From Onchocerca lupi (taxonomy: Eukaryota > Nematoda > Chromadorea > Rhabditida > Onchocercidae): DNA of 64,000 nt. The stretch lies in the NCBI GenBank assembly GCA_028564675.1, contig JAOVVO010000032.1, positions 1-64,000 of the forward strand, written 5' to 3'. Numbering within the stretch: position 1 is the stretch's first letter; every line of letters begins with the position of its first letter. The position numbers and the translations under genes were made by a program. Shown in pieces: positions 1 through 13,529 of this stretch. Under the pieces are notes generated by a model. The model saw only the letters and a program-made list of their open reading frames with translations. It did no database searches and was not told where the DNA came from.

Positions 1-32
1 GAGTTCGGGTACATTACCTGCTGCCATATCAG

Positions 33-200
33 TCATCCGAGTTTCCGGTTGGTCCATCTAATTTTCTGGAGCTTTTTTTCAAATTCTTCATTTGTAATAT
101 TCTTACCTAATAGTATATTTTTCACATCACTTAACGTAAGAGAATCTCTTTTCACACGGCCGCTACTAATATAATAAGCAAACCGGAAGCTGTCTAATAT
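33..200 (-). other. weak candidate exon at window edge
   Basis: A minus-strand reading frame of about 55 codons lies between two stops. Its composition looks protein-like and hydrophilic, with a basic start and an Asn/Glu/Lys-rich second half. A GTAAGA donor-like site falls inside it at about 109-114, so a true exon could end near 115 and the gene would continue off the left edge of the window. No start codon or family is recognisable. It could equally be chance. Confidence 0.2.
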
Positions 201-2271
201 CTATTTCAGTTTACGATATAATTTCGCGATTTGCATTGAGGAATTCCATTCGTGACATTGTCAACATTTTTTGATAAGGCTAAAAATCTCTTGTGTATGC
301 GTTATTAATCGCACCAAAAATATCTTCTCGATCGAGTAGTATGAATGAGAAGCGATAATATTAAATAACAATATTGTTCTTTCTTATCAGTTTATCAGAT
401 ATATGCACTATGCATCGTTTCCCATCTGCCACGGCAATTTTGTGCATTTCGACTTAGTTCCGAAATCCTTCTTTAATCAAATTTTCTAAACAAAGATGGA
501 AATTAATTGATTTATTACTGATTTGAATTTTTAAATCTTGAACTTCATTAGTTCCAACAACTATTAAAAGCAGTCTTGCCTAGTCGAAAAAAAAGCAAAA
601 TATTTAAAAAAAGAAAAAATAAAGAGAATCTTTGCAGCTCTAGGGTCATGGTATTTCAGCCAATTCCTGATTCCTTTACCTGTTTTAGCATTTTAGCTTT
701 TTTTCTTGATACCGGTAACTGATTGCAAGATTTTTTTTGGTGGATGATAAACATGGGCAAAACATATGAATGTGAAATTTCGGAAACTGAAAAAATTTCT
801 CATATCAGTTTTAATCCATCAGGAATATGTAATTTTGGAGTCTTTTTTCCAGCTAATCAAATAAGCTTATGGAAAAACCATTAGCATTCTTTGCTTCAGT
901 AAAAAGTTTCACTAGTTTTTAAACGATTCTTGGTTTATCTCTTGATTGCAGACGGCATACGTACTAGACAGGCAACCAAACTCAACTTACGAGGAGTTCA
1001 TTTTAAAACTCCAAAACTAGCTTTAATTACTGTGAATCTGCTTTTCATATTTGCTGCTGTTATGCTACTATGTTTAGTAGAGACCAACATGAGGTTCCTT
1101 ACCTTACTGTATAAATGAAATATGCTAATAATGATCCATTATTTTGAGCTTAGATTTAAAAAAACAGAAATAATATTTGGCTTCTAATATTATGTTTTCC
1201 AGAAATGTGTTGTTCGTCTTCTAGTAACTTTGTTTTCTCGTCGTGGTTTTTAATCAAGTTTTTTATTTGTCGTTGCATGTTTATCAAATCATAATGAAAT
1301 GTGAATATAAATTAGCAAATTCACCAAACATAACAGTATTGCAGTTTATGGACAAAACTATTAATTTAAATATAGAGATGTTGCAAAAATGAAACAAATT
1401 CGAAAATTTTATGCAAAAATGACGCAATATGAAAAAATCATTCAAATCATACGAATATTATGGAAATGTTAAAGTATATTTCTAAATAATTCATAAGGAA
1501 AGCATTAGAAATGAAACTCCTTGATTTCTTGGAAAAAAATAAAGAAAAAATAGTCGCTAAATATGCGAAAGAAAATAAAAATAGCTAACGTAAGGGAAAT
1601 ACAAAGGTAGTATTTAAGAATAGAAAATGCTTAGCAGAACTATAATTCGTAATTTTTATTAAATAGCAGCTAGTAAAACTCCCAAGGATCATATTTACAT
1701 CAATTACTTGTATCATAAATTAGATATCCTAAATTAGGGATTTGTAGAAAACAGTCTCCAAAGCCTGCACCAAATTATGGATATATTTTGGCTTCGACTA
1801 ACATATTTTCCTAACATTTCCCACTGAAAGTTCTACGAAGAACTTGTAAATGAAAGGAATACACGCAAAAAAAAACGAAAAAAAATTGGAAAGTTTTCAA
1901 ACAAAAATCATGATCAGGTGTCTTTATTTACTTCCTAAAGACAACTCAACAAAATCAAAAATTCTGCGAATAGATTAAAATCTATTTGATTGGAAGTATT
2001 CTGAAATAGTGAACTGAGAGGAGATTTCAATAAATTAGGAAAATTTATTTTCAATAAATGACATTAAAAAAAAAAAGAAAATGACGTTAGTAAATTAGAA
2101 AAATTTGTTTTCAATAAATTTAGTTTGGAAACTTTGATATAAAATGAAATTTCAATAATCACGAGATGAACTTACGCATATAATTTTCATTGATAGCGAT
2201 GAGATCTATCAGATGAGAAAAATATTCGGAATTTTTTTATACAAGAAATTCTAAATTTAATATAGTTGACT
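201..2271. other. AT-rich intergenic stretch, downstream of PPIP5K
   Basis: No convincing gene is visible on either strand. The sequence is very AT-rich with poly(A)/poly(T) runs. The only open frame of note (930-1118, plus) needs a TTG start and resembles no family I recognise. Confidence 0.5.
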
Positions 2272-5200
2272 TCAATAACCTATTCGTTCTAATTTTTTTG
2301 CCGTATCGGACAGCTCCGCCGCAACCATCGATGTCACTGCAAAAATTCAATTTCAGTTTCTTTAAATCTTTTCCTTGGAAAGGTCAAATCCAAATTTACT
2401 TAAAACACAACAAATCATTTCAGAAATTCAACTGAAAGTTTATTGAGATATGGATAATTCATAGAAAAGAAAAAAGGAGCAAATTTTTTGTATAATCGAT
2501 ATCTGTTCCAATAACACAACATTGCCCTCATGAGTGGAGAACAAAGAAGCAAAAAAGCAAATCTTCGATCTAGAAGCAAATCTTACTTCGATTTGTAGAG
2601 ATAGGTGTTTTTGGTGGCGAAGGGATCGGTGTTCGAATTTTCATCAATCGCTCAAGGAAAGAATCCAATTGGCTAAAACGTATATTGTCGTGTAATGTTT
2701 CTAATGAACGTAATGGAGGCCAAAAACGACGAATTTCTGAAATGACAAAAGGCTTCATCCAGATTCACTGAAATTATGGAATGAAGATAACAATGAATAA
2801 CGAAAAACACTTACCACCCACAGATATCTCATCTTCTGCCTTGTAAGTTTGTAATCGTGGAGCACTAGATGATCGTGCGATTACTGCAGTAGACAAGACT
2901 GCTGGACCTGCTAAGAAAATGGGACTAAATCTAGTCTGAACAAAATTAAAAATGGTCGTATACCAAGCTTTTTCAGACTATAAAGGATCAAGATACAATA
3001 GTGATTAATAAAATCGTAACAGAAATTCAGTAAATATGCAGAGTGAAGAAAGCATTCTAATAGGAAGTTATAAAATACTAATTCGAAAACAAAAGACTTA
3101 CTATTGGATAATCTTCGGCGTGCTGAGTCATTCGATTTGCCAAAAAGTACATCTGTACTAATTAAACGGTTATCCAACTCTAAATAGATCATTTTCAAAC
3201 GATGGTAATTTATAGTCCCAGAAAGTTGATAATAATGAATGAAATAGTACTAGAAAAAGTAAAAGACAAACCTGTTAAGAAACTGACTGTATGATGCTTG
3301 AAGCAATAAGGAAATCTCGATCGACGTGCTAAAGTAAAAGCTTTTAAAAAACTTCTCAACAAATTTTCCTAAAATTGTATGTGGAATTCTTTAAAACTGA
3401 GAAGTGGGCTCATATAATAATGCAGCATCAGAATTATTATAATCAGTTCAAGCGTTGGAATCAAATCACCGCCCACCTTGTCCGAAATCGAACATAGCTT
3501 ACGCAGCAATTTCTTCAGCACTCCGACCACTCAGCCATTTAATCACGACTAATTAGTCGCCTTCTCTAGATACAGTAATAGATCATTACTTACATGCTGA
3601 ACCGGGAGAGTTGCGTCCATTTCTGGAGTCAACACTAACTTCAGTAGTTACAAATGCAGGATCATCTGGATCCCAATTGATCTCCACCACTGGTTTCTTG
3701 CAGGATATATCACTCATCGATTTCATCAAGCCAATAAGATGGCTTTCCGTTGTAATAGTACCATGCACAGATGCCTCCATGTCCAAGTCGCTTATTGATG
3801 AGCAACTTCCAGCGAAACTTCGAGAGTCTGTTCCAGTTTCACTGTTTGTTGCAACACGCCGCCGGCTATGATGTAAACTTCCAGGGCTATGTCGAGCCAA
3901 TTCATCCGTTGCTAACAAAATAAATGGAAAAAAATTTCAAAAACTACACAAGTTACTTCATTTAAAAATTGATCACCATCCAGAACAACTTTCAGTATAA
4001 CATGCTTTCTAGCTTTCCAGAACACACAATTTTTCTGATCACAAGTTTTTTTTAACAAAAACAGTTACAACATCCCGTATAATCTACAATCAGTTTAATA
4101 AAATTAAGAGATAAAAATATATTTTTCCATTTAATTATTCATTACGTGCATCAAAAAATGAAAACAACATAAAGCTCACTGTACTGCCCAGAGGCAACTT
4201 CGTCGAGTGCAACCAAATTGACACTTTCATCATTTAAATCATCTTCTGAATCGTTTAATTCTAAACGTTTTTTAGTAAGTGCTAAAGCTTGCGCGGAGGC
4301 TTTGCCAACAGTAAGATTATTAAGGCTGCTGGATGAACTGCTTCCTGAACGGCTCCCATCAGTACCGCTGTTGGTTAGAGTTCCCGGAAATAACGAATTC
4401 CCCGAGTCGGTTGTGACCTGCAATGAAACATAAAAATAAATATATTATGGATTCCGTTTTTCTTTCGTTTCCTTAAATGTTATTGTCTTATGGTTAGTAT
4501 TGGAAATAAAAACTCAAATTGCATTATTTTTTGTCGTGATATTGATATGTAATAAGAAGAACGAGACGTAAATTGCTTGATATGGGTATTGAAGTTTCCT
4601 ATTTATCATTTCTTTATTGACTTTTTTTTGTTTCTAAAATAAAATTTTTGCCTCTTATCTGATTGTACAGAAATTAAAATTAGAATGCAATATACATACG
4701 ATCAAGATGACTAGCGTTAAAAATTTGAAAATCTATTAATGCAGAAGTAAATAGACTGTACCATCTCACCACCGACAATTCCCATTGATGATAACGAAGC
4801 AGTTGAAGTTGCACAATTTCGAACTGAAAGCTTCGATTTTGTTCCCATTGTTCCAGAGGATTGCTTATTGTTTGAGCTGAAAATAAAAGCATAAATCTAT
4901 AATTAAGTTTAAACGTATCAGTACAAAATAAAATGTATGTAATCAATTACATCAAATGATCGTAATTGTTATATCCAATGTAAAACTTGATATATTTTGA
5001 AAATATAACAAAACGATGCAACTTGTGAATAAGGTTTTGATCTATCAACCATAACTATATATTACATAACACTTAATATAGATAATGCAACAAAAATTCA
5101 ATTTAGGAATATCAGAAAGAAAAAAAGTAAACAATAATTCATTTCTCAGAAACTCGCCATGCTTCTTCAGCACAGGAGAAATTAATAATCATTGAAAGGC

Positions 5201-8200
5201 TTGTCCTTTAATAAGTAATTCCAAGAATTTGAAGTGTGAAAAACTTCCATCATAAAACTTTGAGTAAAATCGCTCATTTAGTTTATACGTAGATCCCAAT
5301 ACTAAAGAATACGTAAAAAATTAAAAAAATGCGTGACAGTTATATCCCAAATGAACAGAAACAAGTGAAGATGGGATATAGGTAAAAGCAATACAATGGT
5401 CCCCTGCTACGAGGTCATCCCATTATTATTTTCTCCATGATCTCTGCTGTATCCGACAAACTCTTTCCTACCACATCTTATGAAAGATTATTGTTGAGCA
5501 TAATTACAGGTGCATATTATTTTTCAATTATTATTCCTCATGTCTCCACTACTTCTCAATATTGTAATTGATCCAAAACTGACATCTCCTTTCTTTTTTT
5601 CCTGAATCTTGTTTGTAATACGAAGGGCTTATAAAAAAACGTATATTTTCTACCGTACTTTGCATGGGTCTTTAAAATACGCATATGGAAGAACATGACT
5701 GTTTAAATGCAATCTCATTTCAAATTTCAAAGCAATAGATTGAGAAATTCCGGAGATTCAAGATTTGAAACAATAATAAATTTGATGATTGTTTTATAGA
5801 ACGATCCATTCAGAATTGATAAAATTTATAATTATCAAATGATAATAAAAATTTTGCATATTACCAACTTTTATCCTAATCTATTTCACGTTAATCTTTG
5901 TGGCGATATGTAAAAATTTAAAATTAACTACAATATGCGTGTCCAGCTGCAAAACAATCCATCTAATTCATAACTTACAAGAGAAGATCAATTTTTGAAG
6001 TATTATTATACTGTGTGGTGTTGCGATGTGTGATCATAAGTTGTGGAATTCCAAATCAGATGTTGATAAAGTTATTGTAGTTTCCGAAAAACAGCTTAAA
6101 AAATCTATAGAAGAAGATAATGACGAACCGAAAATGAAGATGATGAAACTTGAAAAAGTGGTCATATTTTTGAATAATTTGTGCTATTGTGATATGCAGT
6201 AAACAATTCTCCTTGTGTTATGCAACATGTTATAAATTATTCCATAGTTGTCCAGAACCAAAAAAATTTTTTTTGTATTAAAATTAACATGTTGTAAATT
6301 AATTCTCTTTGCGTTATAAATTAACATGTAAATTAAGCAAGATTTAGAAATTCACTTTAAAATTAATTTAAAAATTTTAAATACCAATCAATATATTTTT
6401 GAATTGCTAAAACTCTATAAGCAACAAAGTTTCATGCTCATCGATGCTTCAGTAAGGAGAAATCTTGAGTTATTTTCAATTCAATTTGGTGAAAGGAAAG
6501 GTTCACTAATTTCAATCATTGATCACACAATTACAGCTTCTGGTGGACGCCTGCTTAATTAAATGCTTGCATCAAAGCTTGTTTTCCTATTTTTTCTCTC
6601 CCACTCATCCCTCAAAAAATAAAAAAAAATTAAAATCCTTTCTAAAGTTAGCTAAAAAGTAATTGTAACTTGACTTAATTATAGCACCGAATAACTTAAT
6701 TATAGCACTGAATACAGCTACATTAAAACAAATAAGTCAGCTCCTTATAAATCAATGATGAATCAAATATTTCATACAAGTTTGAGAAGATGGAAGAAAT
6801 AAATCGTTTTTGCCCATGAAAAAAGTGAAATATCATTGCTTTGTCAACTGTTAATAAGCTCCGACTAGTTGAAATTCAATTATTAGAAAAAACTGACTTT
6901 GGGAAGCGCGTTTCATAGATACGTTCCTTCTCAGTTAAAAAGCAAGGATAAAGACCAGGTGAAAACAATAATTCGATATGAAAGCGATCAGTGCCTTGCT
7001 TCGTACTTGTTGTTCGACTATCTTCATATACCATCAAAACCACTTGTGTCATATAATTAAATTCAGTAACTGATGACAGAAAGTGCATAGCGCGTTGCCA
7101 CTTCTTATCATCTACCTAAATGCAACACTTGGAAAAGAAATTGATTAACATTATCGAGAATTTAAAAAAAAGAACAAAAGACAAACCATTTAAAGTTCTC
7201 AGTATTTTACAAATCTGCAGCACAATAAAATTTTCCTATTTTGATTTCGTACTTCGTATTTTAATCATTTTCGTATCTTAATAATTAGTATTTTTCGTAT
7301 TTTAATAATTTTCTAAAGCATCAGTTATTGTAATAAACAGAACCAACAATGCACAGTACAGAACTAAAGAATAGTATGATTCAAAGTATTACTGGTCGCA
7401 GTCGTAAGTTTATTATATGAAAAGCAATTACTAATGTACGTTGTGAAAATTAAAACAAAATGAAAAACTAACCTTGCATAGACCGCCATATTTTATCAAA
7501 TTCATTAGAGTATGTATATGTGACTCGCTCGTAAAATAAAGGCGAGTGCGAACATGTCGAAGCGGCGTGGCTATTCCTTGTGATGCTCTAAAATGTAAGT
7601 AAATTTATGTAATAAAATTTGAAGAGTAATTAATTAGTTGAATGTCCTAATGGGAATGCGAAATGAATTACCTTGGATCCAGACGAGTTTGTGTGTCATC
7701 TTCATTTGGATTTTCGACGCAATGATGAAGGTCACTCCTTATTTTTTTCAGTAGTGGAGTACAAACATGTTGTCCGATGATTACTTTGCTATTTTCACTA
7801 ATTCCATATTCCTGGAAAAGCTTCAAATACTAAAAATTTGAGTTTAAGAGCTTTTGAAAACCATTCTTGTTCTAAATCAATAAAAGACAGGTAAGTTCAG
7901 GAAAAGAATTGATAAGAATAGCATAGCAAGTGAAAAAGAAATCACCAAATAATAATTTAACAGGAATCTATGCAAAGCTTAACAATTTGTTAATCAGCTA
8001 CAAACATATCAATTTCATCAGCAGAATATGGATGAAATTTATTAACATAATACCTATACTTGGCGATATAAGAAACATCTGGTCATAATCACCAAACATG
8101 CGTATGAATTTAATCTGTATCATCTAAAAAAAATTTTGAAACCTGTGGAACGACAATATCTGCCATATTTTTTGCACACAAATACATTCTTTCAAATTGA

Positions 8201-8990
8201 CTTTCATTATTGGTACATAACTCCGGATTATGTTCCATGTCATATTTGATATTATCATAAATATCTGGGATCTTGGAAATGTCGAATTCCACATCACCAT
8301 TTTTGTTAACTCGACGGAATTCTTGTAATTCCTTAGCCCAGCGTCGTTCTGCTAAGTCCCAAGATTCATTCAAGTACAAGGATCGATCTTGAAACATATA
8401 TCAAGCATAATATATATTTAGTAAAAATTCTATTAATACTGCAAAAAACTTTCGGATGAGATATTTCAAAATATCAACTGGAACAAACTTAATTTATTGC
8501 ATTTATGCCATTGAATTATTTCCACCATTTGCTGCACATAGCTTGCAATTTCTTCGCACATTTTTCGGGGATTCTTGATAAATTCCATAGCATTCGTTAG
8601 AGAACGAATACCCGATGGATTTAAATTTTCGTAATCTTCAGTTGTCCAATCGCGATCTACCTTCAAAGCCATCAATGAGCATCATTTTCTCCTCCTATTA
8701 TTTTAAAATTTACAATCTGTCAGTTCAGAGAAAGGAAATACTTGTAATGCTGAATGAAGGTAACATTTCAGTTCCTGTTGAAAGTCTCGAGCGTTAACAT
8801 CATCGTCCAAAAGTCCATCAGTGTTTGCTGACTTAACCATCTGCATTAAAATTGGTGTAAGTTCACCCTCCAATGCCAAAAGACCCTAAAACATCAATAA
8901 CATGATTCCGAAATCAAAAATGGCTATCGTGAAATCTCTGATTTCCATCTCTTCGATTCTCAAAATTATATAAACTATGATTCGTTCCAC

Positions 8991-9046
<56 letters not shown>

Positions 9047-12000
9047 AAACAATCATGATATGGCATATCTTAGCAAAAGCAGCTGCAGTCATCTGAACAC
9101 GTCCTTCATCAGATGCATAAATTTTCAAATCGTGCCTGTAGGTACTATGAAGACGAAGAAATCCCAATCCTGAATTGTAATTTTAGCAAGGAAAGCGAAC
9201 TTTGAAAAGAAAATGAAATAAAAAGAAAGTGTACAAAATATTTCAATTTCAAAGCGTTAATTCTAAACCATTTCGGACACAAAAACATACCTTGCGTATC
9301 TTCTGGACAGCTTTTACCATCAGCTCTACGGATTCCAGGATACAAAGTTCTGAATAACTTTCCAAGTGCTTCTGCTTGTAAATTCCCTGAAAAAAAACTT
9401 GAAATTAAATGCTTCCTTAAACCACAACCAAGTAATATCAACTGGACACTCTGGAAAAAAAATGTAACCTGCAGTGGTCAATTCTCCACCCCATTTCAGA
9501 ATAAGCAAAAGTGCTGACTGCTGATGCATTTCCTCATCATCAGAATTTTTGATTTCACGCGGTTTCAAATATTTCAACTGCACTTTTCTATTGATACCAG
9601 AAAAATGACCATACCTTCAAGAAATCGACAACATCGAAGGTCAGAATTTTCAATATGTTGTAATTTTAAATATAAAAATTCTTACATCTCGAGAACAGTA
9701 CGTACTTGATCCCATTTTTTGATCGCTTCTTCACACTGCTCCAGATCTCGTTCAAGTTTAGAGGAACTACCATCATTATCTTCACAAGACTCCATTTCTT
9801 TTAACGATTCATTACGACGCACCTTGAAAATAATAGAGTATTTCTTAACAACTTAAAAAAGTGAAATTATTAAACTAGTAAAATCACCCAATGAAATTTT
9901 CACTTGCTGTTCATGAAGAATTTCGCGAGCAAGTTCTAGCACTTCCATAAGTTGGTTCGGTCGTTTCATTTTGATTTCACTTTTATTGAAGCCATTATAT
10001 TTTTTGAACAAGTCGAAGAATCGCTGATCTGTCACAACAATCTGTTGATAAATATCAATGTTAGAACAACTACGAAGGAAGTAGATATTTTCATCTTGTA
10101 TTACGATTCTTCATAAAAATATGAATGAACACCCATATAAGGTATAATCAGAGAATCACAAAACGGAGAGTCATTCCATTCTAAAGATTTCAATAAATAC
10201 CATAGTCCAAAAATGATATATGTAGCAGAATAATGTTACTAAAAAAAATGGTGATATGATTGTTAATCTTTATGTAAAGTTAAGAAAAATATTCACAATT
10301 TATTCCAAAAAATTCTTCAAATGTCAAAAAATTTTTAACAGTTAGTCGAACATTACCTTCATTTTTTGTTTTGGAGTCCGATCACCATGCCTAATAATAG
10401 CAATAACACAGCGTAACTCCATTATTTTTCCACTCGGTGTTGAAACTAGAGGTGGGTCATCTGCAAGTCAATCGAAAGTTGGTGCTTTCAATACGTATGA
10501 AATAAAATAATAATTTAACTGTATATCCAGAAATAGACAGAAATGGATAAAAACTAAGATGCAATCTACCATCCTGGTATGGAATTTGCCATGGTATACT
10601 CATTGATGATGCCAATCGCCGTAATATTGTATTTCCTAGAATTTTTGCCGTGTCTTCATAATACTTTGTTGAAGTTTTGACAAATGAGAATCCATTGACA
10701 TCACATACGAAAGATTTGCCATTTGCACGCAGCAAATCAAAGCCACAAACAGTTTGCTGCATGAAAAAAGCTTTTCATTTGGTTAAAAATTGTTCCCGGT
10801 ATTTAAAATAAATAAATGATAGGTGTTGCGCAAACCAGTGCTTTATGATTTTCCACAAACTTACCCCAAACGCCATAACAACTTTTCTTGCGATCAGCTT
10901 TTCCTTGCTGCTCAAAATTACAGGATATCGCACTTCTTTTCCATGTGAATCACGTTCAACTTTTCCATCCAAACCAGGTGCTTTCCTAGCTTCTGCATGA
11001 GCATAATACGGACCCACAGCATAAACCTGGACCGAAATACATGGATACAACGATTCTCAAAAGCTTATCATCTAAATCATCCATTATTATCTTACTTTCT
11101 ATAATTCCGAACAATACCTTAACATCAGTGCCATCTGCTGGTATGAAATCTTCGTAAATATAAGAACCTTCTCGTCGAACTGTGCTTACTGGAGAATACC
11201 AACTACTACGATTGTTTATCTATAAAATACAAAAAAAAAACCTGAAAATTTTTGAAGGAAGCCTCAACAAAGTAATATTCATTTATATATAAAATCACTC
11301 ACCCTGAAGTTTCTTCAGTCAAATATTTCACAGAAAGAGGGAAAAAATCCTTATACTTTCAGTTTTTCAAAAGTTAAATATAAATTAAAAGTTGTAATGA
11401 ATTGTTCATAACACTAAGCTACGATTCGAAACTGATTTGGAACAGTTTATTTCTTACAATATTTTTAAAATAGTTTAGCCACATATAATTGTCTTTAATT
11501 TTGCTTAGATATTTATTCTACATAAGATTTCAGACTGTTTTGGAATAAAAATGTTGACATACAAAACATACTATAAAGGGGATAAAATAGATTTATGAAC
11601 ACATCAAATATAATGCAGAGAACATGACTACGTAGTTTTCAGTTTCACTATGGTATTTTAAATATAAAAATGTAGTATCGCAACAACATGCAAAGCAATT
11701 GTAAACTTATTACTAATTAATTGTTACCAATTTGATTTTTAATAGATATGACTGAGAACAATTATATTTTTATAGCTGAAAATATTCATCCATGGGAGAT
11801 CCGGCTGTAGTTACATGCATAGAAATAGCATCTTTTTCTATCTTATATGCATCAACATGAAATAACAACTCTCACTATGCTCCCCAGCCTTTTCGCAATG
11901 TTTGTAGTCTGGAAAATTTATTCACATTTTTATCTCTAACGTAATCTGAATAATACTAATCACCTTTCTGAACAAACGCTGCGAGCCACCACCAACGGAA

Positions 12001-13510
12001 CTTGGATAATAGATGTATACATTATGATCCTCAGCAGACAAAGGCTTCTCCACAAACGGCTTGTTGAACACCATTCCGTTCACCTCAATGTGATCGCTAA
12101 ATTCCTTCAACGTGCCTTCTCAACAAAAATTTTTTTTAGGAAATATATCAAAAATACATATGAAACATAAGAATAATGAACTTGAAATTAACAGTAATAT
12201 AAGAATGATATAAAAGTTTCAAAATGAACTTGCCAACTTCTCCTTCCTTATTTCGTAAGAGAACACCATGACGAGGATGCTCAATACCTGCGCAAGCCAA
12301 AGCTCTGAAAACTTTGCGCCGATCTAACTGAAAAATTTTCAAATTCAGTGAATACGAAATATCATGCTAAAAGAATAAAAAACTGAAAAATTAGGAAGTA
12401 AAATTACTATGTAAGCAGCATATTCATGTTATGTCACTCACCGGATAAGTTAAGCTTTTAAAGAAAATAAACTGCAACTGAATTAAGAAATCAACTTGAA
12501 ATATTTTACAATATCGAAATAAACCCACCAAATCATACTGTCTATATAAGTCATTAATAACGTATGGATGCCTTAAACGTTCATATTCAATAGCTTTATG
12601 CAAAGGAAAATCAGTTGCATGAAAACTGATTAAACAATCACAAATAGGCCATCGTTCAACTGGCTCATTCAGTATTACCTCTTCAGAAAATATTACAAAT
12701 TCCAACCAATCCTGAAATATCGGACTCTCATTTCTGTTACAATAAATGTGTAACAATAATACCGCATAATAAACAAAAAATAAGAAATGCAAACTGCTAC
12801 ATTTCTGTTTGAAAAAAAAAAAAAAATTATTGATGTTGCAGAAAACTGAAAATTGCCTACAAAAATTATTATAGAGCTGGAAGCATACCGCATAGTATTC
12901 AACTATTTTTGCCATGATTTCTTGCATCGGTTTGCTTGTTGCCTTCCTTTTCATCGTACAAACTCCGATTATTATCTTCAATAAGTAAAAAAAGAGATAA
13001 TAAAATAACTGCATTAAATTTATCCAAAATTCAAATTCTTTTCTCTATCGAATTTTAGCCAGAAATTTGAATTTTAGGTTACTATTTTTTATCAAGTCAG
13101 TATAACCAATTATTAAAAAAAAGTAACGTTCAAAAAAATCGGAGATAGACAAATGTTAAAACAATATGCCCGAAAAGATTCGTCCGATGCCTCGATAGAT
13201 TTCAGAAAATAAATGACTCGAAATACAGTGCAACTCATTTGCTTTAGTTAATTCGACTTCCAAATTTCACCGGCATCTCAAGGGGAATTTCCTAATTAAG
13301 AATATTCCAATCATTTAAAACATTTTATATGATAAAAGTTTAATACCTAACGTTAATACATTCATTTGATATGTTCATCGATAATTTTATAAAATGAAAA
13401 CAATTCCAATGTTTCGATATTTTTTCCCCAAATAACCTAGAAAATTAACCAATTAAATAATCTAGGCTAACCTTTTTTGCTGATTCACGAGTCGATAATA
13501 TTGCTGGCAT
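2272..13510 (-). CDS. PPIP5K: inositol hexakisphosphate/diphosphoinositol-pentakisphosphate kinase (PPIP5K/VIP1)
   Basis: Bifunctional cytosolic enzyme that makes and removes inositol pyrophosphates (IP7/IP8). Proposed coding exons, 5' to 3': 13472-13510, 12889-12975, 12529-12711, 12234-12327, 11964-12118, 11118-11219, 10865-11026, 10570-10756, 10357-10460, 9904-10041, 9686-9822, 9469-9614, 9291-9386, 9069-9169, 8742-8885, 8489-8660, 8143-8387, 7672-7811, 7473-7587, 6923-7115, 4770-4876, 4180-4417, 3594-3911, 3272-3286, 3102-3179, 2815-2907, 2587-2736, 2272-2336. They total 3804 nt, 1267 residues. Residues 1-335 are the ATP-grasp kinase half (motifs EDHNVYIYYP, GTDVKVYAVGP, VCGFDLLRANG). The histidine acid phosphatase half begins with IRHGDRTPKQKMK near residue 360 and includes YASDEGRVQMTAAAFAK and a late SESH motif near 834. 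The Ser-rich tail ends in a conserved LETLHDNI block. The start MPAILSTRESAKK joins in phase to the next exon. Exons 1-19 are well supported. The junction of the exon ending at 6923 with 4770-4876 and the 15-nt exon 3272-3286 are inferred from phase only. One intron has a GC donor (12233) and one a non-canonical donor (9068). Confidence 0.93.
3475..3549 (-). pseudogene. tRNA-Ser-like relic or tRNA-derived SINE head
   Basis: Inside a PPIP5K intron. Read on the minus strand it begins GTCGTGA, then has TGGCTGAGTGG, a good A-box, and about 45 nt later TGTTCGATTTC, close to a B-box. The 3' side that should pair with GTCGTGA is absent, so no complete acceptor stem forms and I see no credible anticodon arm. 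A dead tRNA copy or SINE promoter remnant fits best. Confidence 0.35.
4951..6897. other. long AT-rich PPIP5K intron segment
   Basis: Part of the roughly 2-kb intron between the last catalytic-domain exon and the Ser-rich tail exons of PPIP5K. Apart from one small plus-strand frame (6026-6202) I see nothing that looks coding, and no recognisable mobile element. Confidence 0.5.
6026..6202 (+). CDS. possible 58-residue small ORF antisense within PPIP5K intron
   Basis: ATG-to-TAA frame of 58 codons on the strand opposite PPIP5K. The product is charged: the middle is rich in Lys, Glu and Asp, followed by a short hydrophobic segment and a Cys-containing end. Codon composition looks less random than the surrounding intron, which is otherwise dense in stops. 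No domain is recognised, and no splice-leader acceptor or poly(A) signal stands out. It may be chance. Confidence 0.2.
   Translation: MCDHKLWNSKSDVDKVIVVSEKQLKKSIEEDNDEPKMKMMKLEKVVIFLNNLCYCDMQ
8993..9044. repeat. 52-base A homopolymer in PPIP5K intron
   Basis: Uninterrupted run of 52 A on the plus strand (U-run in the PPIP5K transcript), inside the intron between the YASDEGRVQMT exon and the GLLALEGELTP exon. Length is likely uncertain in any assembly. Confidence 0.9.
11220..11963. other. PPIP5K intron, no other content seen
   Basis: 744-nt AT-rich intron between two kinase-domain exons. No open frame, repeat or RNA gene is evident. Confidence 0.6.
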
Positions 13511-13529
13511 AATAAAATTTTTATACTTT

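Noticed and set aside
2737..2767. Acceptor at 2768 for the PPIP5K LETLHDNI exon
   Set aside because: It would put a TGA in frame; the acceptor at 2737 fits phase on both sides.
3594..3911. Plus-strand frame at 3611-3871 as a gene
   Set aside because: It is antisense to a PPIP5K exon supported by phase.
8993..9044. Long A run as a retroposon tail
   Set aside because: No retrocopy or target-site duplication adjoins it.
12424..13014. Single 196-residue minus-strand frame
   Set aside because: It reads through two PPIP5K introns; conserved residues lie only at 12889-12975 and 12529-12711.
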